From: CAYUYV01 sp964522525 | GTDB lineage: Bacteria > Pseudomonadota > Alphaproteobacteria > JAJFIK01 | Reading direction: 5' to 3' | DNA length: 64,000 nucleotides | Assembly: GCA_964522525.1 (NCBI GenBank) | Contig: CAZFWG010000005.1 | Location: 1 to 64,000, forward strand | Part shown: one piece after another, positions 18,091-27,955 of the stretch | How the letters are laid out: the number at the start of each line of letters is the position of its first letter | Position numbering within the stretch: position 1 is the first letter of the stretch | Made by a program: the position numbers and the translations under genes | Notes under the pieces: generated by a model | Told to the model about the DNA's origin: nothing | What the model saw: only the letters and a program-made list of their open reading frames with translations | Databases searched by the model: none

Positions 18091-19293
18091 GTGGAAAAGA
18101 AGGGCGAAGGCAGAAATCCCCGATCGGGCGGTCCCGATGAACACGCCCCAGGGGGCGGCGGTCAACGCAGGCGCCCCCGCCTGGCATGGTTCCTGTCGAT
18201 CGTCGCCGTCTTTTCCCTGATCGGCGTTCTCGCCGGGGTGAAAACCATGCAGGTCATGGCGGCAATTGCCTATGGCGAGAGTTTCCCCGAACCGGAAGAG
18301 GCCGTCATCGAAGCCGTTGCCGAAAGCCGCATGGTCACGCCCGTCACCACCGCGATTGGGGAGTTGCAGGCAAAGAACATTGTCGACCTTCGGATCGAGC
18401 GCAGCGGCGTGGTTCGGGCCGTCAATTTCAAATCCGGTGAAGAAGTTCCCGCCGGCACGGTTCTTGTCCAGATCGATATTTCGGAGGAGGAGGCCGAGCT
18501 TGCTGCGGCGCGGGTCGACGCCAGTCGCGCCGACAAAGAAGCGGCACGGCAAAAAAAGCTGTTCAAGGACAATGCCGGCACAGAAAGCCGCTTCCAGGAG
18601 GCCGAGGCCGTCGCCGCCGCCGCCCGTGCGCGGGTCGCGGCACTTGAGACCGCGATCGACCGGAAGACCATTCGCGCCCCTTTCGCGGGCCGTGTCGGCA
18701 TCACGGACCTGAAACCCGGCCAATATGTCTCGGAAGGGGATCTGGTCACGCGCCTGGTGGGGCTGGACGATGAGATCTTCGTCGATTTCGCCCTGCCCCA
18801 AGCCGCTGCTCTGGCCTTCGATGACCGTGAGCCCATCACCGTCGACATCGGCGGCAAGAAAGTCCCCGCCCAAGTGGTCGCCCGCGAACCGGCGATCGAT
18901 GCCACATCCCGCAGCCTTGGTTTCCGCGCCGTGATCAAGGACCCTGAGCGTCGGTTTCCTGCCGGCAGCCTCGTGACCGTGTCCGTGCCCATTGGTGATC
19001 CCCAAGAGGCCGTTGTCATTCCGCGTACGGCGCTGATGCGCAGCCCCTATGGCGACACGGTCTTCATCATTGAGGAACGGGAGGGGGAGCTGCGCGCACG
19101 CGCAACAATCGTCAAAGTGGGCGACATCCTGGGCGCGGACGAGGTGGTCATCGAATCGGGCCTGGAACCTGGCGCCCGTATTGCCGCCGACGGCGTCTTC
19201 AAACTGCGCGACGGCGCCCTTGTGCGGCCATCCGTACAGAGCGAAACGAAAAATGGACCGGCCCGAACACCTGTGCAGGACACGGAACAATGA
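18091..19293 (+). CDS. RND efflux periplasmic adaptor (membrane fusion protein)
   Basis: A 400-residue HlyD/AcrA-type adaptor linking an inner-membrane RND pump to an outer-membrane channel. A polar, glycine/arginine-rich lead of about 30 residues precedes a single membrane helix (about 32-50). Then come the lipoyl half-motif VRAVNFKSGEEVPAGTVL, a coiled-coil hairpin rich in Ala/Glu (about 135-185), the second half-motif IRAPFAGRVGI, and a beta-barrel domain. It lacks a lipobox, so the helix is the anchor. The GTG start follows AGGTGA by 4 bp. Its stop overlaps the permease ATG (ATGA). No outer-membrane partner is adjacent; the channel at 33926 or another must serve. Confidence 0.95.
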   Translation: MEKKGEGRNPRSGGPDEHAPGGGGQRRRPRLAWFLSIVAVFSLIGVLAGVKTMQVMAAIAYGESFPEPEEAVIEAVAESRMVTPVTTAIGELQAKNIVDLRIERSGVVRAVNFKSGEEVPAGTVLVQIDISEEEAELAAARVDASRADKEAARQKKLFKDNAGTESRFQEAEAVAAAARARVAALETAIDRKTIRAPFAGRVGITDLKPGQYVSEGDLVTRLVGLDDEIFVDFALPQAAALAFDDREPITVDIGGKKVPAQVVAREPAIDATSRSLGFRAVIKDPERRFPAGSLVTVSVPIGDPQEAVVIPRTALMRSPYGDTVFIIEEREGELRARATIVKVGDILGADEVVIESGLEPGARIAADGVFKLRDGALVRPSVQSETKNGPARTPVQDTEQ

Positions 19294-22200
19294 CCACACC
19301 CCCCACCGATCGTCCTACCGGATCCACCGAAACCTCTCCCTCCCGATCGCCGGTCGACGTCTTCATCAGTCGTCCCGTCCTGGCCAGTGTCGTGAGCCTC
19401 TTTATTCTTCTGCTCGGCCTGAGGGCCGCATTCGATCTCCCGATTCAACAGTTTCCGCGCATCGATGCCTCGAGCTTGGTCATTACGACATCCTTCGTGG
19501 GCGCCTCCGCGCCGGACGTCAAAGGCTTCGTGACCGAACCGATCGAACGCGCGGTCGCGGCCGTCCCCGATATCGATTATGTCGACAGCCTCACGACCGC
19601 TGGCATTTCCACGGTCACGGTGTGGCTCGACTATGATGCCAATCCGGCCGAGGCCTTGTCGCAAGTCTCCGCGCAACTCGATGCCATCGCGTCTGACCTG
19701 CCCGAAGAAGCGCAACCACCGGCGATCGAGGTCCGCCGCGCCGATCGTCCGCAAGCAACATTTTACGTTGCCGTCACCTCCGACCAGCGCAGCCGTGCCG
19801 AGATTTCCGAATATCTGGCGCGGGAGGTGCAACCCGCCCTTTCCTCGCTGCCCGGTGTCCAACGCATCGGTCTTGAAGGCGCGCGGCCACCGGCCATGCG
19901 GGTTTGGCTCGACCCGGTCAAGCTGGCCGGGTTCAATGTCAGTGCGGACGATATTCTTACCGCCCTGACCCGCAACAATCTCGTTGCTCCGATCGGTTCG
20001 GCCGAAAATGCCTCCATCGAGACGGATCTCCGGGCCAACACGGTTTTACAGAGGCCCGAGGACTTCGAAAGCATTGTCCTGAAGCGCGAAAATGGGGCCA
20101 CCGTGCGTCTCGCCGACGTGGCACGCATCGAGCTCGCCTCGGAAGAAGCCGATCTCGATGTCCGTCTTGACACGAAAGAAGCTGTCTATATCTCGGTTTG
20201 GCCCGCCGTCGGAGCCAATGAACTCGATTTGGCCGCCGCTCTTTATAAGGCGCTCGACAAGGTTCGGGCCGCAGCGCCTCAGGACATCCGTATCGAGACC
20301 GCCTTTGATGGCACGCTCTACACGCGCGATGCCCTGACCGAAATCGCCAAGACGCTCGCTGAGACCATCCTGATCGTGGGCGTCGTGGTCGTCTTGTTCC
20401 TGGGCTCCCTGAGGACCGCCCTTGTCCCGCTCGTGGCCATCCCGATCTCACTGCTCGGTGCCGTTGCGGCCATGGCAATCATGGGCTTTTCGCTCAATCT
20501 ACTGACGATTCTCGCCATTGTGCTCGCGGTTGGCCTTGTTGTTGACGACGCCATTGTGGTCGTTGAAAACACGATCAGACATGTGCGCGAAGGCAAGGCG
20601 CCGAAGGACGCCGCGCTGCTCACGGTCCGCCAACTGTTCTTTCCCATCATCTCCATGACGATCACCCTTGCCGCGGTCTATGCGCCGATCGGATTTCTGG
20701 GTGGGTTGACTGGCGCGCTTTTCAAGGAATTTGCCTTCACGTTGGCCATGGCCGTCATGGTTTCCGGTGTCGTCGCGCTGACGCTCTCCCCCGCCATGAG
20801 TGCCTGGCTTGCCACGGACCGGAACCAGGGCATGCTGGCCGATGCCTCTGCGCGGGTGTTCGAACGGGTGAGAAACGCCTATGAACCCCTGCTGGATACA
20901 GCGCTGAGCTATCGCGGGCCCGTGCTCCTGTTCGCAGCCGCGACTGTCGCGATCGCGCCGCTCCTCTATATGTTCTCCCTACAGGAGCTGGCGCCGGTCG
21001 AAGATCAGGGGGCGGTCAATGTCGTTCTTCAATCCGCCCCGGATGCCTCCCTCGACTATACGGTGCGGTATGCGAACGAAACGGTCGAACGGCTCTTGCA
21101 GACCGAGGCTGCGGATTATGTTTGGTCAGTTCGCACATCCGAAGGCGGCTTCGGCGGCCTTGAGCTCGTTCCGTGGAAGGAGCGCAGCGTTACGGCTCCG
21201 GATCTTCTTCAAACGGTGTTCTTCTCCGTCAGCGAACAGCCGGGGATCCGCGTCTTTCCCATCCTGCCTTCGGCCCTGCCCAATGCCGGGAACTATGATG
21301 TTGAACTCGTCGTCCTTTCAACAGCGCCCCCGGAACGCATGCTCCCTTACGCGGAAACGCTGGTCCAAACAGCGCTCCAGAGCGGCGGGTTTATTTTCGC
21401 CGATACGGATCTGAAAATCGATCGGGGCGCCACCCGCGTCGAGCTTGACCGGGATCGTATTGCCGATCTTGGCATGACGGTTGCCGATGTGGCCGGGCAG
21501 TTGGGCATTTTCCTTTCAGGCGCCCATGTCAGCCGTTTCGACTATCAGGGTCGCTCCTATGAGGTGATCCCACAGCTTGAGGATGATCTGCGTCTGTCAC
21601 CGGCAACGCTCGACCTGATCCGGATCCGCACGCCCGATGGTGACCTGTTGCCCCTCTCTTCGATGGCCCGGCTTGTCGATGAGACCACGCCCCGCGCCCT
21701 CGGCCGCTTCCAGCAATTGAACGCCTTTCGCGTTTTCGGCGGGCTCGTCCCCGGAACGACAAAAGAGACGGGCCTTTCCATTCTTGAGGAGGCCGCTGCC
21801 GATATTCTGCCGTCGAATTACGGGATCGACTATGCGGGTGAATCGCGACAGATCCGGCGCGAAGGTCAGACCCTTGCCGGAGTTCTCGGTATTTCGATCC
21901 TCGCGGTCTATCTCCTCCTCGCCGCCCAGTTCCAGAGTTTCCGAGACCCGCTCGTCGTGCTTCTCGGCTCCGTTCCGCTTGCCCTGTCCGGTGCCTTGAT
22001 CTTCACCTTCACCAATTTTGCGACAGTCAATATCTTTACACAGATCGGCTTGATCACCCTTGTCGGCCTCGTGGCCAAGAATGGCATTCTGGTTGTTGAA
22101 TTTGCGAATGACCTTCAGGAGAACGGCCGCAGCCGGTTCGAGGCGGCGCGGGAAGCCGCGATCGTCCGGTTCCGTCCAGTCCTCATGACGACAATCGCAA

Positions 22201-22403
22201 CGGTGGTCGGACATCTCCCCCTCGTTCTCGTCTCCGGTCCGGGTGCCGGTGCCCGCAACTCGATCGGCTTTGTTCTCGTCGGCGGCATGATCATCGGCAC
22301 GCTCTTCACATTGATTGTTGTGCCCGTGCTCTACTCGCTGTTCGCAAGCGCAAAGCGTCCGTCACCGGCTGCCCCCTCCAAGGCTGTCGCCGTTCCGGCA
22401 TGA
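19290..22403 (+). CDS. RND multidrug efflux permease (HAE1-type)
   Basis: A 1037-residue inner-membrane proton-driven pump of normal family length with 12 predicted helices and two large periplasmic loops. The first helix follows VDVFISRPVLASVVS. GLVVDDAIVVVENTIRH in TM4 carries the paired aspartates of the proton relay, and GLVAKNGILVVEFAN is the matching block in the second half. Substrate is unknown; the MdtB/MexF-like pattern suggests hydrophobic or amphiphilic toxic compounds (inference). Translation is coupled to the adaptor by a 4-bp ATGA overlap, and the operon is probably repressed by the divergent TetR protein. Confidence 0.96.
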   Translation: MTTPPTDRPTGSTETSPSRSPVDVFISRPVLASVVSLFILLLGLRAAFDLPIQQFPRIDASSLVITTSFVGASAPDVKGFVTEPIERAVAAVPDIDYVDSLTTAGISTVTVWLDYDANPAEALSQVSAQLDAIASDLPEEAQPPAIEVRRADRPQATFYVAVTSDQRSRAEISEYLAREVQPALSSLPGVQRIGLEGARPPAMRVWLDPVKLAGFNVSADDILTALTRNNLVAPIGSAENASIETDLRANTVLQRPEDFESIVLKRENGATVRLADVARIELASEEADLDVRLDTKEAVYISVWPAVGANELDLAAALYKALDKVRAAAPQDIRIETAFDGTLYTRDALTEIAKTLAETILIVGVVVVLFLGSLRTALVPLVAIPISLLGAVAAMAIMGFSLNLLTILAIVLAVGLVVDDAIVVVENTIRHVREGKAPKDAALLTVRQLFFPIISMTITLAAVYAPIGFLGGLTGALFKEFAFTLAMAVMVSGVVALTLSPAMSAWLATDRNQGMLADASARVFERVRNAYEPLLDTALSYRGPVLLFAAATVAIAPLLYMFSLQELAPVEDQGAVNVVLQSAPDASLDYTVRYANETVERLLQTEAADYVWSVRTSEGGFGGLELVPWKERSVTAPDLLQTVFFSVSEQPGIRVFPILPSALPNAGNYDVELVVLSTAPPERMLPYAETLVQTALQSGGFIFADTDLKIDRGATRVELDRDRIADLGMTVADVAGQLGIFLSGAHVSRFDYQGRSYEVIPQLEDDLRLSPATLDLIRIRTPDGDLLPLSSMARLVDETTPRALGRFQQLNAFRVFGGLVPGTTKETGLSILEEAAADILPSNYGIDYAGESRQIRREGQTLAGVLGISILAVYLLLAAQFQSFRDPLVVLLGSVPLALSGALIFTFTNFATVNIFTQIGLITLVGLVAKNGILVVEFANDLQENGRSRFEAAREAAIVRFRPVLMTTIATVVGHLPLVLVSGPGAGARNSIGFVLVGGMIIGTLFTLIVVPVLYSLFASAKRPSPAAPSKAVAVPA

Positions 22404-23251
22404 TCGAGGCGGCCGCCACGAAGAGATCGACTGGCATCGTCAAAGGAGGCGGCCTTGAGCGCCCCTCCGAACCACACTCGCAAGACGACGAGAGGCCGCC
22501 GGAAGGTGTTCAGCACGCTAATTTATATTCGCCTCCTAAAGTCTCCGCGAAACATAGAGCACCTGCCCCAAGCACGTCGTATCGAGGTCGGCACAGACCC
22601 GTGCTCTCTTCATGAAACCAGTTTGAGTCCACGCCTGCAATTGTAACGACAAGCGGGATTCTGGTATTGATCAGCGCCTCATCCCTCACCGCCTCACACA
22701 CTATCCTTTTAGTGATTGAGCCGTGGCATGACATGACCTGGCTTATTGGGTATCAAGCCGGGAAACTGCAATCGCCCCGTCTTGTATTGAACTCAGGCTG
22801 AGGCGTGTAGTGATGAATTCCCTGGGAGCAACGGCGATGTTCATGCCGGTCGTGCTGATTGGCATCGCCGCTGGTCACACAACACCAATCAAAGCCACGA
22901 CAGCTTTGACCTTTTTTGCCGCACGCATGCGCCATCTCCTTTTTTAGGGTTGCAATGCGTTTGCGTTCAGAACACTGGCCTGGCTCACCTCGGTCTGTGC
23001 CCTCATCGTCCAAGGCGCCGCCATAGGATGGGCAGCCGTCTACGGCTAGAGGACATGGTGGTCCTGATGGCTCCGCGCAAACCTTGGCTTTTTCCGAGAG
23101 CCCCGCGTTCTGCAATCCTGGCGACAGATTGATCGCGAACACCGGCGGACCGTCAAAGACTTGCGCGTTTCGTCGGATGGCATACAAGAATCGACTTTTC
23201 GTGGTCATCGCGGCAAGCTGGGATGATGAACGGACATCATGGATGGGTATC
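22404..23251. other. 848-bp intergenic region
   Basis: I can support no intact gene here. The only suggestive element is a short hydrophobic reading frame with an internal TAG, listed separately. A long minus-strand frame (22753-23466) extends into the peptidase gene and shows no recognisable family. The promoter of the M24 peptidase should lie towards the right end. Confidence 0.5.
22813..23049 (+). pseudogene. Possible broken small membrane-protein gene with in-frame TAG
   Basis: One frame reads from ATG at 22813 through a hydrophobic segment (MFMPVVLIGIAAG) to TAG at 22945-22947, then continues in the same frame through another hydrophobic helix (LTSVCALIVQGAAIGWAA) to TAG at 23047-23049. 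Together this would be a 78-codon, two-helix protein broken once. I recognise no family, and chance cannot be excluded. A downstream start for the second half is not obvious. Confidence 0.25.
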
Positions 23252-24595
23252 ATGCATCTCAGACTCCTTGCTGCGGCGCTGCTCTCTCTCGCCTCGACTT
23301 CCGCTGCCTGGGCCAATGACCAGGGTCGTGTGATCACCGGTGAGCGCGCGATCCTCGACCATCGCGAGCGACCGGCGGCGGAGAATGCCATGGTGCGGGA
23401 TCGGCTTGAAACCCTGTTGCCGAAACTGATGGATGAAACGGGCATCGACATGTGGCTGGTGATCAATCGTGAGTATGCGGAGGACCCCGTCTATTTCACG
23501 CTGGTGCCGCAGCCGTCCTTCGCAGCGCGGCGGACGACGATCCTGATGTATCATCGCCATGGCGAGGAGTTCGACATGGTGACGGTCAACCGCTATCCGC
23601 TCGGCGAACCATATGAGGTCGGTTGGGAAGGCGGCGACCTGGAGGCCCAGTGGGAGGCCTTGGGGCGGCTCATTGTCGAGAAAAGCCCCAACAAGATCGG
23701 GATCAACATCTCCAATGACTGGCCCGTCGCCGATGGTCTGACCCATGGGATGTATAAGCGGCTGGAAGCAGTTCTGCCTCCTGAATATCGGGAACGCTTT
23801 GTCCCCGCCGAGGACCTGGTCGTGCGCTGGGCCGAGACGCGCAGCGAACGGGAACTTGAGCTGTATGGTCACGTTGTAGGGCTCGCGCGCATGGTTATTG
23901 GCGAAGCCTTTTCCAGCCGGGTGATCACGCCCGGCGTCACCACCACCGATGACGTGGCATGGTATCTGCGCCAGCGCTTTGAGGACTTGAACTTGCCGCC
24001 CTGGTTCATGCCCTATGTGAATATCCAGCGGCCGGGCCTCGACTGCGAAGAGGATCAGGCGTTCTGCGGCGAGACCGGGGTCATCCATCGCGGTGATGTG
24101 CTGCATACAGATGTTGGCATCTGCTATTTCAAGCTCTGCACCGATACCCAGGAAATGGCCTATGTCCTGCGCCTAGGCGAAGCGGACGTACCGAGTGACA
24201 TGAAAAAGGCGATGGAGGCCGGCAATCGGTGGCAGGATTATCTGACATCATCCTTTGAGGTGGGCCGCACGGGCAATGAAGTCCTCGCGCGCACCCGTCG
24301 GAAGTGTGACCGCAACGATGTGATTTGCAGCGTCTATTCGCACCCCATTGGTTTCTTTGGTCATGCTCCAGGACCGACAATTGGCATGTGGGACAATCAG
24401 GGGGAGACGCCCATTCGCGGTGACTGGCCGGTTTATGCGAATACCTGCTACGCGATTGAGGGCAACATCAAGACATCGCTGTCCTCTTGGGATGATCAAC
24501 TGGTACAGATCAAGCTGGAACAAAGCGCCTGTTATGATGGTGAGAATGTACACTATCTTGCCGGTCGGCAGACAGAGTGGCACGTGGTCGATTGA
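23252..24595 (+). CDS. Exported M24-family metallopeptidase (Xaa-Pro aminopeptidase-like)
   Basis: A 447-residue protein with a signal peptide (about residues 1-21, ending SAAWA) and a C-terminal pita-bread fold of family M24. All five metal ligands can be placed: Asp in HTDVGI, Asp in LCTDTQE, His in YSHPIG, Glu in YAIEGN and Glu in IKLEQSA. It is therefore probably an active periplasmic aminopeptidase or prolidase rather than a creatinase-type relic. Six cysteines suggest disulfides after export. GGATGG lies just upstream of the chosen ATG; another ATG 9 bp earlier is equally in frame. Substrate peptides unknown. A DUF1801 gene follows 67 bp downstream. Confidence 0.9.
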   Translation: MHLRLLAAALLSLASTSAAWANDQGRVITGERAILDHRERPAAENAMVRDRLETLLPKLMDETGIDMWLVINREYAEDPVYFTLVPQPSFAARRTTILMYHRHGEEFDMVTVNRYPLGEPYEVGWEGGDLEAQWEALGRLIVEKSPNKIGINISNDWPVADGLTHGMYKRLEAVLPPEYRERFVPAEDLVVRWAETRSERELELYGHVVGLARMVIGEAFSSRVITPGVTTTDDVAWYLRQRFEDLNLPPWFMPYVNIQRPGLDCEEDQAFCGETGVIHRGDVLHTDVGICYFKLCTDTQEMAYVLRLGEADVPSDMKKAMEAGNRWQDYLTSSFEVGRTGNEVLARTRRKCDRNDVICSVYSHPIGFFGHAPGPTIGMWDNQGETPIRGDWPVYANTCYAIEGNIKTSLSSWDDQLVQIKLEQSACYDGENVHYLAGRQTEWHVVD

Positions 24596-24662
24596 GACAG
24601 AAGGACGGGGACCGGGATCGTTTGAGAAATCAGACGGAAAGGTTGTCCGTCGGGAGAAACAG

Positions 24663-25055
24663 ATGGCCTCATTTGTCGACACACTTGAGGGACAAGAAAA
24701 GACCCGTGCGGATGCACTCCGCCGCATCATATTGGATGCCGATAAAGCGGTGCGTGAGGTAGCGGCGCCCATTATGCGTGCCACCGATGCCCTGACCTAT
24801 GAGGAAGACGGCGTTTTCAAATACGGCTTAGCGGCGGCCAAGGCCCATGTGTCCTTTCATTCAATGGTGATGTATGCGCACAAAGACATTGCCGACCTTA
24901 CCAAGGAATTGTTCCCCGCGTCGAAAGTCCAGAAAGGCTGCGTCAATTTCCCTGACTTCGCCGCCATGGAACCGGAAACCTTCAAGCGTCTCCTTCAAGA
25001 AAGTGCGCAGGCAGATTTTTCCGGTGTCATTGCTCACTACAAAAAGAAGCGATGA
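24663..25055 (+). CDS. DUF1801 (YdhG-like) protein
   Basis: A 130-residue soluble cytosolic protein of the DUF1801 / YdhG fold, related to YjbR and frataxin-like domains. Recognisable features are the LTYEEDGVFKYG segment, the HVSFHSMVMYAHKD strand pair and the SKVQKGCVNFPDF segment. No catalytic residues are established for this family and its function is unknown. CGGGAGA lies about 6 bp before the ATG. It follows the M24 peptidase on the same strand, possibly on one transcript, with no known functional link. Confidence 0.85.
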   Translation: MASFVDTLEGQEKTRADALRRIILDADKAVREVAAPIMRATDALTYEEDGVFKYGLAAAKAHVSFHSMVMYAHKDIADLTKELFPASKVQKGCVNFPDFAAMEPETFKRLLQESAQADFSGVIAHYKKKR

Positions 25056-25372
25056 GGCAGCACCAACCGAAGACAGACCCCGAGCTCATCCGGTTAGCCT
25101 TGCCCCGACTCGTTTGAACGCAGCCAATTGGGGCGCGTTGTCAAAAAAGGTCCGAGACCATAATCGTAAACCTCCTCCCATAACGCTCCTCATTGATCTT
25201 ATTGGATTTTTCTTATCCTGTATCCGTGCCTAAAATCGTCTCAAAACAATCTAAAAATTCTCCTGCAAAACTGCAGGAAGGCAGGCCACCGACAAGACTT
25301 GCGGTTAAGGCCAGATGAGCGCGCACGACGGCCACAAGAGGCTGGCCCCATGGTGACAAAAGGAGATTGACC
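25056..25372. other. Intergenic region before the DUF1800/DUF1501 operon
   Basis: No gene seen. It contains a hairpin, TCCTGCA (25261-25267) and TGCAGGA (25272-25278) with loop AAAC, without a following T tract. The AGGAG site of the next gene is at 25361-25365. Confidence 0.5.
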
Positions 25373-26728
25373 ATGACCCTGGAGGCAGCGCTGGCCTTGA
25401 CGCGCTTTGGCCTCGGGCCGCGACCCGGGGAACTCGACAAGACGGCCCGGGACCCCAAGGGCTGGCTGCGCCGACAGACCCGGGACGGCGACGCTTCGGT
25501 CCTCCCCTCGTCAGAAGCGGACGATCTGCTGAGTGGAGCGGAGGGCATGAAGGCTCTGCGCACCTATCTCAGGGACAGGCGCGGCAGCGAGGGGGACAAG
25601 CGCGAAGAGATGGCCACCGCCTTCCGCGCGTTGTCCCGGGAAAAATACCTCAAGGACATGACCGCCCGGTTCAATCGCGGCCTGTCGGCCCCGGACGGCT
25701 TCCGTGAGCGGATGGTTTATTTCTGGTCTGACCATTTCACGATTTCCGTGGCAGGTAAGGGCATCCTCACGCTCATGGCCGGCAGTCTGGAGCGCGAGGC
25801 CGTGCGGCCCCGTGTCATGGGCCGCTTTGAGGACATGTTGATTGCCGCGACCGCCCATCCGGCGATGCTGATCTATCTCGACAACATCCGCTCCTTCGGC
25901 CCCAATTCACCCGTCGGGCGGCGCCGGAACCGGGGCTTGAACGAAAACCATGCCCGCGAGATCCTGGAGCTGCACACGCTTGGCGTGGACGGGGGCTATA
26001 CACAGGACGACGTGGTGGCCCTCGCCAAGATTTTGACCGGCTGGACAATCGATCGCGAGACGGGGGCGTTCCGTTTCCGTCCTGTTGTCCATGAGCCCGG
26101 CGCCCAGACGGTCTTGGGACGGACCTATGACCAGAACGGCGTCAAGCAGGGCCGGAAAGTCCTGCGCGATTTGGCCCGGCATCCGGCGACGGCACGCCAT
26201 GTGGCCCGCAAGCTCGCGGTGGCGATGCATTCCGATAACCCGCCAGAAAGCCTGATCAGCCGGCTTGAAAACAGTTTCCTGAGAACCGGAGGGGATCTCG
26301 GCGCGCTTGCCGAGGCACTGATCGCCGCGCCGGAAATGTGGACCGCAGAACAAGCCAAAATCAAGACACCCGAGGATCTCGTGCTCTCGGCCATCCGCAT
26401 CCTCGGAGCACGGAACAGCGCAGATCGCCAGCCGCTGCTGCGCTCATTGCAGCTTCTGGGTCAGCGCCCCTTCGCCGCGCCCTCCCCGGCCGGCTGGCCC
26501 GACACGGCCGCGGACTGGGCCGGTCCCAATGCCCTGCAGCAGCGCCTCGAATGGGCCAATACGCTCTCCCAACGGATCGGCCGCTTCGCCGGTCCGCCGC
26601 TTCACATCGCGGAAGCCGCGCTGGGTCCGCTCCTGTCCGATCGCACACGGCAAGCCATCGAAGGAGCGATGACGGCCGAGCAGGGATTGGCTCTGTTTCT
26701 GATGAGCCCGGAGTTTCAGCGCCGCTGA
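25373..26728 (+). CDS. DUF1800 family protein
   Basis: A 451-residue protein of the DUF1800 family, named for its recurrent pairing with a DUF1501 protein. Characteristic stretches are ALTRFGLGPRPGE at the N-terminus, RMVYFWSDHFTIS, LNENHAREILELHTLG, DDVVALAKILTGWTI and HPATARHVARKLA. No signal peptide is visible, and the biochemical role of the family is not established. AGGAG lies 7 bp before the ATG; a TTG 6 bp earlier is less likely. The DUF1501 gene starts 27 bp downstream, so the two form an operon. Confidence 0.93.
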   Translation: MTLEAALALTRFGLGPRPGELDKTARDPKGWLRRQTRDGDASVLPSSEADDLLSGAEGMKALRTYLRDRRGSEGDKREEMATAFRALSREKYLKDMTARFNRGLSAPDGFRERMVYFWSDHFTISVAGKGILTLMAGSLEREAVRPRVMGRFEDMLIAATAHPAMLIYLDNIRSFGPNSPVGRRRNRGLNENHAREILELHTLGVDGGYTQDDVVALAKILTGWTIDRETGAFRFRPVVHEPGAQTVLGRTYDQNGVKQGRKVLRDLARHPATARHVARKLAVAMHSDNPPESLISRLENSFLRTGGDLGALAEALIAAPEMWTAEQAKIKTPEDLVLSAIRILGARNSADRQPLLRSLQLLGQRPFAAPSPAGWPDTAADWAGPNALQQRLEWANTLSQRIGRFAGPPLHIAEAALGPLLSDRTRQAIEGAMTAEQGLALFLMSPEFQRR

Positions 26729-26755
26729 AAGATCCGCCCGAAAGGAGTGATGCTG

Positions 26756-27955
26756 ATGACCATCGAACCCCGTTTTTTCCCCTCCCGGCGCGGCGTTCTG
26801 GCGGGCGGTCTCGCGGCTGCGGCCCTCAGCCGGACCGGCGCCCTGTTCGCCGCGGCGCCCACGGAGCATCGCTTTGTCTTCATCATCCTGCGTGGCGGCC
26901 TCGACGGGCTGTCGGCCGTCGTCCCGGTCGGAGATCCGGCCTATGCCGATCTGCGGCGCGCGACCCGTATTTCGGCTGGTGACAGCCTTGCGCTTGACAA
27001 CGAATTCGCCCTTCACCCGGCCCTCACCGGGATCCATGGCCTCTATCAGGCTTCCGACGCGACGTTGATCCACGCCTGCGCCACCCCCTATCGCGACCGT
27101 TCCCATTTCGACGGCCAGGACGTTTTGGAGAACGGCGGCACCCAGGCATTGGCGATTAAGGACGGCTGGCTCAATCGTGCATTGGCCGGTTTGCCGGGCG
27201 CTTCCGGTCTGGCGGTGGGACAGAATCTGCCCCTGGTGCTCAGGGGCAAGGCCGACGCAACCACATGGGCGCCCTCGGTCTTGCCCGATGTTGATCCTGA
27301 CACGATCAATCGTCTCCAGCGGCTCTATGCTGACGATCCCATCCTGGGTCCCTCCTTCGAGCGGGCCATTGCCACGGAAGCGCTGGTGGGCGACGGGGTC
27401 CTGGACAATAGGGCCATGGGCGCGCGCCGCCGAGGCGGGCCCGGCTTCTATGGCGTTGCCGCTGAAGCGGCAGCATCCCTCTTGCGCGATCCAAAGGGGC
27501 CGCGCGTCGCCGTGCTGCAGTTCGACGGTTGGGATACTCACGCCCGTCAGGGCGGCGTGCAAGGGCAACTTGCCGGCAGATTGCGCGCCATGGACCAGGC
27601 TGTAATGACCCTCAAGGAAACACTTGGTCCGGTCTGGCAGAAGACTGTTGTGTTGATGGCAACCGAGTTTGGAAGGACCGCAGCCGAAAACGGCACTGGC
27701 GGCACCGATCATGGCACGGCGGCGGCGGCGGTTTTGCTGGGCGGGCCCGTGCAAGGTGGCCGCGTCATTGCCGACTGGCCCGGGTTGGGACGGACCGACC
27801 TTTATGAGGGCCGCGATCTCCGTCCCACGCTGGATTTGCGCAGCCTACTGAAAGGGGTTCTTGCCGAGCATCTGGGGTTGGGCACGCGCCTTCTTGAGGA
27901 TCAAGTCTTTCCCAGCAGCCGAGAGGCCCCACCCCTGGCGGGTCTTGTTGTCTGA
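26756..27955 (+). CDS. DUF1501 family protein, Tat-exported
   Basis: A 399-residue DUF1501 protein. The N-terminus (PSRRGVLAGGLAAAALS) is a twin-arginine signal, so the protein is probably folded with a cofactor or metal in the cytoplasm and then exported. The fold is related to the alkaline phosphatase/sulfatase superfamily. Typical blocks are FVFIILRGGLDGLS, YRDRSHFDGQDVLENG, FDGWDTHARQGG and the near C-terminal MATEFGRTAAENGTGGTDHG, with clustered Asp/His. Function is not established. Three start codons are close together; the ATG chosen is spaced best from AAGGAG. It is cotranscribed with the DUF1800 gene. Confidence 0.93.
   Translation: MTIEPRFFPSRRGVLAGGLAAAALSRTGALFAAAPTEHRFVFIILRGGLDGLSAVVPVGDPAYADLRRATRISAGDSLALDNEFALHPALTGIHGLYQASDATLIHACATPYRDRSHFDGQDVLENGGTQALAIKDGWLNRALAGLPGASGLAVGQNLPLVLRGKADATTWAPSVLPDVDPDTINRLQRLYADDPILGPSFERAIATEALVGDGVLDNRAMGARRRGGPGFYGVAAEAAASLLRDPKGPRVAVLQFDGWDTHARQGGVQGQLAGRLRAMDQAVMTLKETLGPVWQKTVVLMATEFGRTAAENGTGGTDHGTAAAAVLLGGPVQGGRVIADWPGLGRTDLYEGRDLRPTLDLRSLLKGVLAEHLGLGTRLLEDQVFPSSREAPPLAGLVV

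Noticed and set aside
17998..19299. Minus-strand open frame of over 400 codons
   Set aside because: Antisense shadow of the RND adaptor, whose domains are unambiguous.
22753..23466. Open minus-strand frame of about 237 codons upstream of and across the M24 peptidase start
   Set aside because: It overlaps the well-supported peptidase signal peptide, has no recognisable domain and no good ribosome site.
25261..25278. Hairpin TCCTGCA/TGCAGGA as a terminator
   Set aside because: No T tract, and it lies 200 bp from the nearest upstream stop.
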